A program made the translations under genes and the position numbers. A stretch of DNA of 5,135 bases from the NCBI GenBank assembly GCA_903829855.1, contig CAIKRN010000195.1:1-5135 (forward strand), given 5' to 3'. Positions 1 through 5,135 of the stretch are shown piece by piece. This DNA comes from an uncultured Opitutia bacterium (lineage in GTDB: Bacteria; Verrucomicrobiota; Verrucomicrobiia; Opitutales; UBA953). Below the pieces are notes generated by a model that saw only the letters and a list, made by a program, of their open reading frames with translations, was not told where the DNA came from and ran no database searches. Position 1 is the stretch's first letter, and each line of letters opens with the position of its first letter.

Positions 1-582
1 TCGCCGTTACTCGGCACCTTCAGCCCCGATCTCGTGCGCAAGGCTTTCGGCTTCCTGCCTCGGGAGGTTTATGAAATCCTCGAGCCTTCCTTTGATGCGG
101 CTCTGGCCGCCAATGACGCTAAGAAGGAGCGGATGGGTACGCTCGCGCTCGCCGCTGCCAAGAAAGGCGATGTTGCTAACGGAAAACGTAATTTCGAAGC
201 AGGGAAGGGTGCCTGCATCGCTTGTCATCGGATTGGCAATGTCGGGAACGAAGTCGGCCCGAATCTTTCCAAGATCGGCGGCATCCGGGTTGAGCGCGAA
301 CTTATCGAGAGCATCTTGTTTCCGAGCAATAGTATCGCCCGCGACTATGATCTGAACTCCTTCCAGATGACGGACGGCACGAGCGTGCTGGGGTTGATCA
401 AAGGGCGCTCCGCCGAAGGGGTGACCATCGTGGAGGCCTCCGGCCAGAAGCGCTTGCTCCCGCAGGAAGCCATCGCCGCCACGACGCAGCTTACCACCAG
501 TCTGATGCCTTCGGGGCTGGATGCCATGTTCTCCGAGCAAGAGTTGCTCGATCTCGTGGCCTGGTTGCGCTCCCTAAAATAG
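1..582 (+). CDS. C-terminal part of a PVC-type c-type cytochrome (putative haem-binding domain protein), 5' truncated
   Basis: The reading frame is open from the first base (193 residues seen) and ends at TAG 580-582, so the gene starts outside the window. A GTG at 34 is in frame, but the protein sense continues upstream of it, so it is probably not the start. The haem c attachment motif CIACH is at visible residues 72-76 (bases 214-228), followed by an EVGPNLSKIGG stretch. Near the end, LMPSGL (Met 169) probably supplies the distal haem iron ligand, before a closing helix rich in Leu and Asp (LLDLVAWLRSLK). This order matches the haem-binding domain found at the C-terminus of large secreted or periplasmic dehydrogenase-like proteins of Verrucomicrobia and Planctomycetes, which often carry a sugar-dehydrogenase-like propeller and HEAT-like helices upstream. 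The helical part before residue 60 fits such a linker. The role inferred is electron transfer from an exported oxidoreductase; its substrate cannot be told from this fragment. Confidence 0.85.
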   Translation, partial: SPLLGTFSPDLVRKAFGFLPREVYEILEPSFDAALAANDAKKERMGTLALAAAKKGDVANGKRNFEAGKGACIACHRIGNVGNEVGPNLSKIGGIRVERELIESILFPSNSIARDYDLNSFQMTDGTSVLGLIKGRSAEGVTIVEASGQKRLLPQEAIAATTQLTTSLMPSGLDAMFSEQELLDLVAWLRSLK

Positions 583-589
583 GGTTTTT
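572..589 (+). terminator. Short hairpin plus T-run overlapping the cytochrome stop codon
   Basis: CCCTA (572-576) pairs with TAGGG (580-584) around an AAA loop and is followed directly by TTTTT (585-589). The stop codon TAG of the cytochrome gene forms the start of the 3' arm. The form is that of an intrinsic terminator, but the stem is only 5 bp with three G-C pairs, so its efficiency is doubtful. Confidence 0.4.
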
Positions 590-643
590 CACTGGATCTT
601 GGCTGGGGTAAATCTTCTACAACGTATTTATTGCGTGAGGGGC

Positions 644-671
644 TTGACCTCGGTCTGCCCTCCGTCATTTT
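644..671 (+). promoter_or_regulatory. Possible sigma70-type promoter for the halogenase gene
   Basis: TTGACC (644-649) matches the -35 consensus at five of six bases. After a 16-base spacer, CATTTT (666-671) matches TATAAT at only three of six. Transcription would start near 678, leaving a leader of about 25 bases before the ATG at 704. The weak -10 makes this a guess, supported mainly by position and by the terminator-like hairpin upstream. Confidence 0.28.
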
Positions 672-689
672 CGGTTTAGCCCTTACCCC

Positions 690-694
690 GAGGG
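690..694 (+). promoter_or_regulatory. Ribosome binding site for the halogenase
   Basis: GAGGG lies nine bases before ATG 704. It is a modest Shine-Dalgarno match at acceptable spacing. It supports this start, as does the FAD-binding glycine motif starting at residue 9. Confidence 0.5.
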
Positions 695-703
695 CTTACC
701 CTT

Positions 704-2209
704 ATGATTCAGGATGTCCTCATCCTCGGCGGTGGCACCGCCGGTTTCTTCATGGCAGCCAGCCTGAAGACGCATCACCCGTCGCTGCGCGTCCAGTTGG
801 TGCGGAGTCCCGGTATCGGTATCATCGGAGTCGGTGAAGGTAGCACCCCGGACCTTCTCAATTTCATTCACGGACATCTGCGCATACCGCCGGCGGAATT
901 CTATCGGGCGGTGAAGCCTTCGCTGAAACTTGGCATTAAGTTCCTCTGGGGAAAGGAGGACTATAATTTCAGTTTCACCAGTGCCTTGCGCCAGCGACTC
1001 GGGCAATCGGACATGCCGATCGGCTTTGTGTGTGATGAGGCCTTAACGGACGTCGACCTCGCGACTTCGCTCATGGCCCAGGATAAAGTTTTCCTGCGGA
1101 GCCCCGACGGCCCTTGGCCGCGGGTTCAATCCATTATCGGCTACCATATTGAAAATGCCGAGCTCGTGGCGTGGCTCGAAACCTTGGCGGCGAAACTTGG
1201 CGTTGAAGTCATCGACGGCGACGTGGCGACCGTCGAGCAGGCCGCCGGCGAGGTGCGGGCTTTGCATTTAAGGGATGGCCAGCGCTTGCCCGCCGACTTC
1301 TTCGTCGATGCCTCCGGCTTTCGCGCTGAATTGATCGGCAAAGCCCTAGGTACGCCCTTCATCAGTTATGCGGATTCACTTTTCTGTGATAAAGCTGTGG
1401 TTGGTGGTTGGGAGCGTGGCGCGGAGCCGATTCTGCCTTACACCATCGCCGAGACGATGGACGCCGGCTGGGCTTGGCAGATTGAGCATCCGACGAGGAT
1501 TAATCGAGGCTATGTCTACAGTTCGAAATTCATCACTGATGCTGAGGCCGAAGCCGAGTTCCGTCGGAAGAATCCCAAGGTCGGCCCCACGCGCATCGTA
1601 CCTTTTGTATCTGGTCGCTATGCCCACCAGTGGGTCGGAAATGTCTTCGCCCTGGGTAACGCTGCCGGATTTGTCGAGCCTCTGGAGGCCACTTCACTGC
1701 TGTGTATCGCGAATGAATGCCGCATCTTGACTATGGCCTTCCGTGAGGGTGGTCTGCGAAATAATCATACCATGCGCGAGCATGCAGATCGGTATTGCGG
1801 TCGACTCTGGGATGAGATCCGTGATTTCTTGGCGGTCCATTATCGTTTCAATAAACGTCTCGACACGCCTTTTTGGCGGCACTGCCGGGAGCATACCGCC
1901 TTGCATGGTGCGCAGAAGATCGTCGATTTTTACCGCGAGAACGGACCGACTTTTTGCGTGGAGGTCGAATTGCTGAAGCCAGCCCAAAGTATTTTTCAGC
2001 TCCAGGGTTTCTGGCTCAAATTGGTCGCGATGGGTGTTCCGCACGCCCGGTCGGAGCGGGCAGGTCCTGCCCTGCGAGAGGAGTGGGTGCGCACGCAGGC
2101 TAAGAACAAAGCCATGGCGGCGACGGGGTTGACGGTGGCGGAGTCGTTGCGGTGCTTCCATGACCCGCGGTGGTCGTGGGCCGCTGGTTTTTATAAGGAC
2201 GAGGTGTGA
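704..2209 (+). CDS. Flavin-dependent halogenase, tryptophan halogenase family
   Basis: This 501-residue protein is the usual length for FADH2-dependent halogenases of the PrnA/RebH type, which make HOCl or HOBr from reduced flavin, O2 and halide and pass the halogen along a tunnel to an aromatic substrate. The dinucleotide-binding motif GGGTAG is at residues 9-14 and a GEGSTPD motif at 44-50. The catalytic lysine is K79 in KLGIKF, the same number as K79 of PrnA. The family GNAAGFVEPLEATS stretch is at 318-331, with E328 at the position of the second active-site acid. The signature WxWxIP is altered: residues 256-261 read WAWQIE. A VDASGF motif at 201-206 fits the FAD-binding fold. There is no signal peptide, so it should be cytoplasmic. 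It needs a flavin reductase, and none is encoded here. The substrate is unknown: family members act on free tryptophan, carrier-bound or other aromatic compounds, and many environmental members are uncharacterised. The family call is secure; activity as a true halogenase is likely but inferred. Confidence 0.93.
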   Translation: MIQDVLILGGGTAGFFMAASLKTHHPSLRVQLVRSPGIGIIGVGEGSTPDLLNFIHGHLRIPPAEFYRAVKPSLKLGIKFLWGKEDYNFSFTSALRQRLGQSDMPIGFVCDEALTDVDLATSLMAQDKVFLRSPDGPWPRVQSIIGYHIENAELVAWLETLAAKLGVEVIDGDVATVEQAAGEVRALHLRDGQRLPADFFVDASGFRAELIGKALGTPFISYADSLFCDKAVVGGWERGAEPILPYTIAETMDAGWAWQIEHPTRINRGYVYSSKFITDAEAEAEFRRKNPKVGPTRIVPFVSGRYAHQWVGNVFALGNAAGFVEPLEATSLLCIANECRILTMAFREGGLRNNHTMREHADRYCGRLWDEIRDFLAVHYRFNKRLDTPFWRHCREHTALHGAQKIVDFYRENGPTFCVEVELLKPAQSIFQLQGFWLKLVAMGVPHARSERAGPALREEWVRTQAKNKAMAATGLTVAESLRCFHDPRWSWAAGFYKDEV

Positions 2210-2257
2210 ACGCGGACCCGACTTGTCGGCTCGGAGTGGGGTTACCCAAATTTCTGC

Positions 2258-2434
2258 CTACCAGAACCAGAGGCTCAGGATGGGGAGGGCGAGAATGAGC
2301 AGGCAGCCGCTAGTACGCGGTTGATTCTGTGGGTCATTGGCATCGAGCCCAGGGTACACGTCGCTCAGGTAGTCCTCGACCTCGTCCGGAACCTTATCTT
2401 CGAGGTCTTCGTCGCCATCGTAATCGTCGCTCAT
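2258..2434 (-). CDS. Small acidic protein with C-terminal membrane segment (58 aa)
   Basis: On the minus strand, ATG at 2434-2432 opens a 58-codon frame ending at TAG (2260-2258). The first 35 residues are strongly acidic (starts MSDDYDGDEDLEDK and continues with PDEVEDYLSDVYPGLDAND). A short polar PQNQPRTSG linker follows, then a hydrophobic C-terminus, CLLILALPILSLWFW (residues 44-58), long enough for one short membrane helix ending at the C-terminus. This looks like a tail-anchored protein with its acidic head in the cytoplasm. No other usable start exists: the same frame upstream has no ATG, GTG or TTG before an in-frame TGA. No Shine-Dalgarno sequence precedes the ATG. The gene is convergent with the halogenase (48 bases between stops) and divergent from the glycosyltransferase (83 bases between starts). 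The sharply two-part composition argues for a real gene; its function is unknown. Confidence 0.6.
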   Translation of the reverse strand: MSDDYDGDEDLEDKVPDEVEDYLSDVYPGLDANDPQNQPRTSGCLLILALPILSLWFW

Positions 2435-2497
2435 GGGGATGGGCTCATTGTGCCCAGGGCTGGGCTGTTCGCAAGGGGGTGTGAATCAGGCTGGAGC

Positions 2498-2504
2498 AAG
2501 GGAG
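2498..2504 (+). promoter_or_regulatory. Shine-Dalgarno-like site for the glycosyltransferase
   Basis: AAGGGAG lies 13 bases before ATG 2518 and 25 before the alternative in-frame ATG 2530. The spacing is long for the first and too long for the second, so it favours 2518, though only weakly. Confidence 0.35.
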
Positions 2505-2517
2505 TACTTTCCGCACG

Positions 2518-3261
2518 ATGCGCCACAGCATGGCGACTATCCTTTGCATGAAGTGGGGCACGAAATACGGCCCCGAGTACGTGAACCGTCTTCACTCAAT
2601 GGTACGGCGTCATCTGACCATTCCGCATCGGTTTGTTTGCCTGACTGATAATCGGACCGGCCTTAATGAGGGCATCGAGACATTTTCGATTCCCAGCCTA
2701 GAGCTGCCTGCGGGTGCGCCCGAGCGTGGTTGGACTAAGCTCGTTTCGTTTTCACCTGCGTTGACCGCCCCTGGCGGCCCAGAACTCAAGGGCGACATTC
2801 TTTTCCTAGATATCGACATCGTCATTGTCGGCTCGATGAATTCGTTCTTCGAGCAGCCGGGCGACTTCTTGATCATCCGCGATTGGCAGAAGGGTGATTA
2901 CACCGGTAACTCTTCCGTCTACCGCTGGCGTGCGGGCACGTATCCGGATGTCTTAGAGTATTTCCGGGCCAATCTTGAAGATGTGCGTCAACGCCATCGC
3001 AACGAACAAGAGTTCCTGACGGCGCATTTAAGCGCTCAAGGAAAGGTCAGCTACTGGCCCGAGACTTGGTGTCGCAGTTTTAAGAAGCATTGCGTGAAGT
3101 ATTTCCCCTTTTCGCTCTGGCAGACGCCGGAGATTCCGGACGCCGCCAAGATCGTGGTTTTCCATGGTTTGCCCAATCCGCCGGATGCGCTCGTCGGCCG
3201 CAGCGGTAAATGGTATCGCCGCGTATTGCCGACCCCCTGGATTGCTGAGAATTGGAAATAA
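2518..3261 (+). CDS. Putative GT-A fold glycosyltransferase (GT8-like)
   Basis: This 247-residue protein begins with a beta strand (ATILCMKWGTKYG, residues 6-18), then a helix and strand, YVNRLHSMVRRHL...HRFVCLTD (21-44), as in the nucleotide-sugar-binding half of GT-A enzymes. The strand DILFLDIDIVIVG (93-105) carries D98-x-D100, the expected metal and sugar-nucleotide ligand. A region with GNSSVYRW (130-137) fits the acceptor-side strand, NEQEFL (162-167) resembles the helix that checks the sugar, and VVFHGLPNPP (213-222) near the C-terminus recalls the metal-binding HxxG-type motif of GT8 enzymes. There is no signal peptide or membrane helix, so it is probably cytoplasmic and may decorate a cell-surface glycan or lipid. 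Sugar donor and acceptor cannot be told. ATG 2530 is an alternative start that would remove four residues (MRHS). The next gene on this strand is the distant tRNA, so it is probably transcribed alone. The fold is well supported; the exact family is uncertain. Confidence 0.75.
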   Translation: MRHSMATILCMKWGTKYGPEYVNRLHSMVRRHLTIPHRFVCLTDNRTGLNEGIETFSIPSLELPAGAPERGWTKLVSFSPALTAPGGPELKGDILFLDIDIVIVGSMNSFFEQPGDFLIIRDWQKGDYTGNSSVYRWRAGTYPDVLEYFRANLEDVRQRHRNEQEFLTAHLSAQGKVSYWPETWCRSFKKHCVKYFPFSLWQTPEIPDAAKIVVFHGLPNPPDALVGRSGKWYRRVLPTPWIAENWK

Positions 3262-3263
3262 CG

Positions 3264-3387
3264 GGTAGGGGCGCGACTGCGTCGCGTCCGTTCGCGCAGG
3301 CATATCCGAAAAATAGCCGACCTTAGCTAAGTCCCGGCGACGCGCGTCTTCGGTCTCGAACGGACGCCACGCAGCGGCGCCCCTGCC
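3264..3387. repeat. 124-bp imperfect inverted-repeat element (MITE/REP-like)
   Basis: The left arm 3264-3294 and right arm 3357-3387 are 31-nt inverted copies that agree at 27 positions. One of the four differences would be a G-U pair in RNA. The right arm begins CGAACGGACGC and ends GCGCCCCTGCC; the left arm is its near reverse complement. The left arm also folds by itself: CGCGAC (3272-3277), loop TGC, GTCGCG (3281-3286), extended by three more pairs to 3269-3289. Between the arms is a 62-base spacer with the palindrome CTTAGCTAAG (3322-3331) almost exactly at the element's centre. It sits two bases after the glycosyltransferase stop and encodes nothing convincing. It is either a non-autonomous mobile element, a dispersed intergenic repeat, or a large transcript-end hairpin. 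Confidence 0.7.
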
Positions 3388-3411
3388 TAAACGCACGGCT
3401 GACCAAGGGTG

Positions 3412-3446
3412 GCAAATAAAGAAGGGCAGCACGCGGTGCTGCCCTT
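3412..3446 (-). terminator. Intrinsic terminator of the RG-rich gene, possibly bidirectional
   Basis: AAGGGCAGCAC (3422-3432) pairs perfectly with GTGCTGCCCTT (3436-3446) around a GCG loop, giving an 11-bp stem. Read on the minus strand it starts 26 bases after the stop of the 3473-4924 gene and is followed by CTTTATTTGC, a good U-rich tail. Read on the plus strand the tail (GTCTTAAG) is poorer, but the stem could still stop transcripts from the glycosyltransferase side. Confidence 0.85.
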
Positions 3447-3472
3447 GTCTTAAGCCGTAAACGCCTTCGCGC

Positions 3473-4924
3473 TTACTTACTCTCTTCGGAGGCGTCTTCG
3501 TTGGCGGCTTCTTCTTTGGCCTGGGCCTGACTGCTCAGGATGGGCTGGGCGAAGAGACGGCCATCCGGGAGATTGGCGATGTAGCCTTCGCCGATGAGGA
3601 AAGAGAGATCCGTGAGCACCTGGGTCTTGGCGGCGTCTTCGGCGTTCTCGCCGGCGAGGGCGAGTACGAGATCCTTTGCCTGTTGGGCCGGCTTGCGGTC
3701 GAGTGCGTCGAAGAGCTTGGCCATCGGATCGCTGAAGGCGGCTTTCGGGTCGCGGCAGCGGCGACGGACGGAGCAGGCGTAGGTGATGCCCTTCGAGCCC
3801 TTCTTATAAAGGTGGAAACCTTCCTTGCGGAGGCGGCCGCGAATGCCGTTGGCGGTATCGAGGGGGAAGGCACGTTGCTGTTCGAGGGCGAAGCGGACGG
3901 AATCGCGGAGCGGGCCGGGATTCAGCTCTTCGAGTAGGCGGCCGGCGAAGCGGACCCACGGGTGGGTCTTGACCACGAGGTCCTTGCGGAAGGCTTGGAG
4001 GAAGCCGCGGGCGGCGTCGAGGGACTCGAGGCGTTCGGGTTCACCTTCCTTGCGGTCCTTTGGGGCGTATTCGCTGCGCGAGGACATCGACTTCAACCAA
4101 GCATCGATTTGTTCCTGTTCACGGACCATTTCCAGACGGCCTTTGAAGCTGTCAAAAGGCACGTTCGGGCAATGGCGGGCGTGGTGTTCGCGGAGATTAC
4201 GCTGATAACTGTGGTGCGTCGGAGCACCGAGCAACTTGCCGGTCTGCGAGCATTTGGCGACCATCAGGAAAGAGCCCTTCGGCGCTTCGACTTCCACTTC
4301 GACCACATCGAAGAATTTATCGAGGTGGCGGGACATCACGTGCGTGACCGCTTCGGCTTCAGTGAGGAAAGGGTGGCCATCAGGAACGGAGACAGCGAGC
4401 TGTGCGTCCGGGCGCGTGTCGGCATCGAGATGGCGGACAACGATGGAGAGGCGGTCTTCCTTATCGAGGATGAGACGGGCGACCTCGAAAAGTTCGTAGG
4501 TCATCTTACTCTTCTTCATTGCCCCGCCGAGTAGTTCGAATTTGGCGTCGTCAGGAAAGAAAGCAGTAGCGACGACTGGGCGGAAGGCGGGAGCTTCATC
4601 CTGCCAGCGAGAGGGGCCGCGCGAATCGCCTTGGCGATCATCACGACGCGGGCCGCCGGGTCCATCACGACGGGGGCCGCCAGGACCACCGGGTCCGTCA
4701 CGACGAGGGCCGCGACTTTGTCCGTCACGGGGAGGTCCGCGTCGGTCGCCGCCAGGTCCATCACGGAAACGAGGGCGATCGCCGTCACGGCGGGGGGCTC
4801 CACTGCCAGAGCTGACCTTCTCCGAAGGGCCACTGACCCACTTAGGGCCAAAACCAAGAGAGGAGAGGTCCAGTTCGAAGGACTTTTCCTGAGGAGGGTT
4901 GTTTTCGGCCGGGTCGGAGGACAT
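3473..4924 (-). CDS. Conserved-type protein of unknown function with RG-rich N-terminal region
   Basis: The chosen start (ATG 4924) gives 483 residues beginning MSSDPAENNPP. Longer forms from ATG 4966 or GTG 5017 add sequence that looks like untranslated leader (Lys-rich, Cys-containing), so they are less likely. No Shine-Dalgarno sequence is visible before 4924. Residues 18-30 (LDLSSLGFGPKWV) form a short conserved-looking N-motif. Residues 45-106 are low complexity, rich in R, D, G and P with repeated RRDGPGG units, and surely disordered. The core from about 112 to 465 appears folded: C225, H237-H238, H247-H248, H251 and C252 cluster in one segment, HHSYQRNLREHH gives it a distinct signature, and C384/C390 flank a basic stretch (SVRRR). 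The last 20 residues are acidic. The combination resembles uncharacterised conserved proteins I associate with Verrucomicrobia/Planctomycetes. Nucleic-acid binding is a reasonable guess from the RG-rich arm and basic patches, but no catalytic motif is recognised. Confidence 0.88.
   Translation of the reverse strand: MSSDPAENNPPQEKSFELDLSSLGFGPKWVSGPSEKVSSGSGAPRRDGDRPRFRDGPGGDRRGPPRDGQSRGPRRDGPGGPGGPRRDGPGGPRRDDRQGDSRGPSRWQDEAPAFRPVVATAFFPDDAKFELLGGAMKKSKMTYELFEVARLILDKEDRLSIVVRHLDADTRPDAQLAVSVPDGHPFLTEAEAVTHVMSRHLDKFFDVVEVEVEAPKGSFLMVAKCSQTGKLLGAPTHHSYQRNLREHHARHCPNVPFDSFKGRLEMVREQEQIDAWLKSMSSRSEYAPKDRKEGEPERLESLDAARGFLQAFRKDLVVKTHPWVRFAGRLLEELNPGPLRDSVRFALEQQRAFPLDTANGIRGRLRKEGFHLYKKGSKGITYACSVRRRCRDPKAAFSDPMAKLFDALDRKPAQQAKDLVLALAGENAEDAAKTQVLTDLSFLIGEGYIANLPDGRLFAQPILSSQAQAKEEAANEDASEESK
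4607..4792 (-). repeat. Degenerate in-frame repeat encoding RRDGPGG-type units
   Basis: This stretch encodes residues 45-106 of the RG-rich protein. The codons repeat the theme CGTC-GTGATGGACC-CGG with variations, giving several RRDGPGG or GPRRDG units, clearest at residues 72-95. The unit copies differ at synonymous and non-synonymous sites, so this is an old or diverging repeat. Its composition keeps other frames open on both strands, which explains several long spurious frames there. Confidence 0.75.
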
Positions 4925-5028
4925 TGAAGGGATGAGCGTTGGGAAAGATGGCCGATTGGCAAGCATCAGCACAATCGCTTTTTTCTTGCACCGTCCGCCG
5001 GGTGTTCCAGCGTGCACCTTCCTTTATT

Positions 5029-5112
5029 GCTCAGGTGGTGGAATGGCAGACACGCATGCTTGAGGTGCATGTGCCGCAAGGTGTCCGGGTTCAAGTCCCG
5101 GCCTGAGCACCA
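5029..5112 (+). tRNA. tRNA-Leu (anticodon GAG)
   Basis: The acceptor stem GCTCAGG (5029-5035) pairs perfectly with CCTGAGC (5102-5108), followed by discriminator A (5109) and an encoded CCA (5110-5112). The D arm has a 3-bp stem, GTG (5038-5040) with CAC (5051-5053). The anticodon stem CATGC/GCATG (5055-5059, 5067-5071) holds loop TTGAGGT with anticodon GAG (5062-5064), which reads CUC and CUU. A long variable arm (5072-5084) marks a class II tRNA, as expected for leucine. The T arm is CCGGG, loop TTCAAGT, CCCGG (5085-5101). All stems are intact. The gene is head-to-head with the RG-rich gene, about 104 bases apart. No clear promoter could be picked out upstream and no terminator is seen in the 23 bases left in the window. 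Confidence 0.97.
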
Positions 5113-5135
5113 ATTTAGGATGGGTCGGCCTGGAA

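Noticed and set aside
2218..2253. Possible terminators between the halogenase and the small minus-strand gene (CCGA-CTTG-TCGG and TGGG-GTTA-CCCA)
   Set aside because: Both stems are only 4 bp and neither is followed by a proper T-run on either strand.
2321..2551. Plus-strand open frame with a hydrophobic, membrane-like translation
   Set aside because: It lies opposite the 58-residue acidic gene. Antisense of GAC/GAG codons reads as Val and Leu, so the hydrophobicity is a by-product. It also overlaps the glycosyltransferase start.
3028..3432. Minus-strand open frame of 134 codons
   Set aside because: It runs across the inverted-repeat element, starts inside the terminator stem and extends antisense into the glycosyltransferase; no domain-like sequence is seen.
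3962..4534. Plus-strand open frame of 190 codons opposite the RG-rich gene
   Set aside because: It is antisense to the conserved-looking His/Cys core. The minus-strand frame is far longer, has a dedicated terminator and a better protein composition.
4516..4962. Minus-strand second frame of 148 codons over the RG-rich tract
   Set aside because: It overlaps the main gene in a shifted frame and stays open because of the repetitive GC-rich codons; its translation is low-complexity Ala/Val/Pro without motifs.
4986..4991. TTGCAC as a -35 box for the tRNA gene
   Set aside because: It matches the consensus at only three positions and no -10-like sequence lies at the right distance.
4925..5017. 31-residue N-terminal extension of the RG-rich protein from GTG 5017
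   Set aside because: The added sequence looks like leader DNA, and no ribosome binding site supports the longer start; MSSDPAENNPP is a more natural beginning.
1..5135. A multi-gene novel system such as defence, prophage or biosynthetic cluster
   Set aside because: Genes alternate in strand, share no clear pathway and no integrase, transposase, toxin-antitoxin pair or CRISPR repeats are seen.

Overview
The window looks like chromosomal DNA of a PVC-group bacterium, most likely a verrucomicrobiote and perhaps Opitutae-like. The evidence is the C-terminal haem-binding cytochrome module typical of Verrucomicrobia/Planctomycetes membrane dehydrogenases, a PVC-style conserved protein of unknown function with an Arg/Gly-rich N-terminal half, moderately high GC, and starts that often lack a clear Shine-Dalgarno sequence. 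This assignment is an inference from protein style; no search was run.

Layout, left to right. (1) At 1-582 (+) is the 3' end of a large c-type cytochrome/dehydrogenase gene. Its stop codon lies inside a short hairpin followed by five T. (2) At 704-2209 (+) is a complete flavin-dependent halogenase of the tryptophan-halogenase family, with both the catalytic Lys and the active-site Glu present. It stands alone in the window. (3) At 2258-2434 (-) is a 58-residue protein with a very acidic N-terminus and a C-terminal membrane segment. (4) At 2518-3261 (+) is a GT-A-type glycosyltransferase with a DID motif, divergent from the small gene. (5) At 3264-3387, starting two bases after the glycosyltransferase stop, is a 124-bp imperfect inverted-repeat element with 31-nt arms and a 10-bp palindrome near its centre. 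It resembles a MITE or REP-type intergenic repeat. (6) At 3422-3446 is a perfect 11-bp-stem terminator between convergent genes. (7) At 3473-4924 (-) is a 483-residue conserved-type protein of unknown function. It has an RDGPGG-rich disordered segment, a His/Cys-rich core and an acidic tail. (8) At 5029-5112 (+) is a complete tRNA-Leu with anticodon GAG and an encoded CCA, head-to-head with gene 7.

The genes do not form an obvious operon: orientations alternate (+, +, -, +, -, +) and each unit seems to have its own signals. No prophage, CRISPR array, transposase or multi-gene defence system is visible. The most unusual items are the solitary halogenase, the small tail-anchor-like protein, the palindromic element and the RG-rich protein of unknown function.
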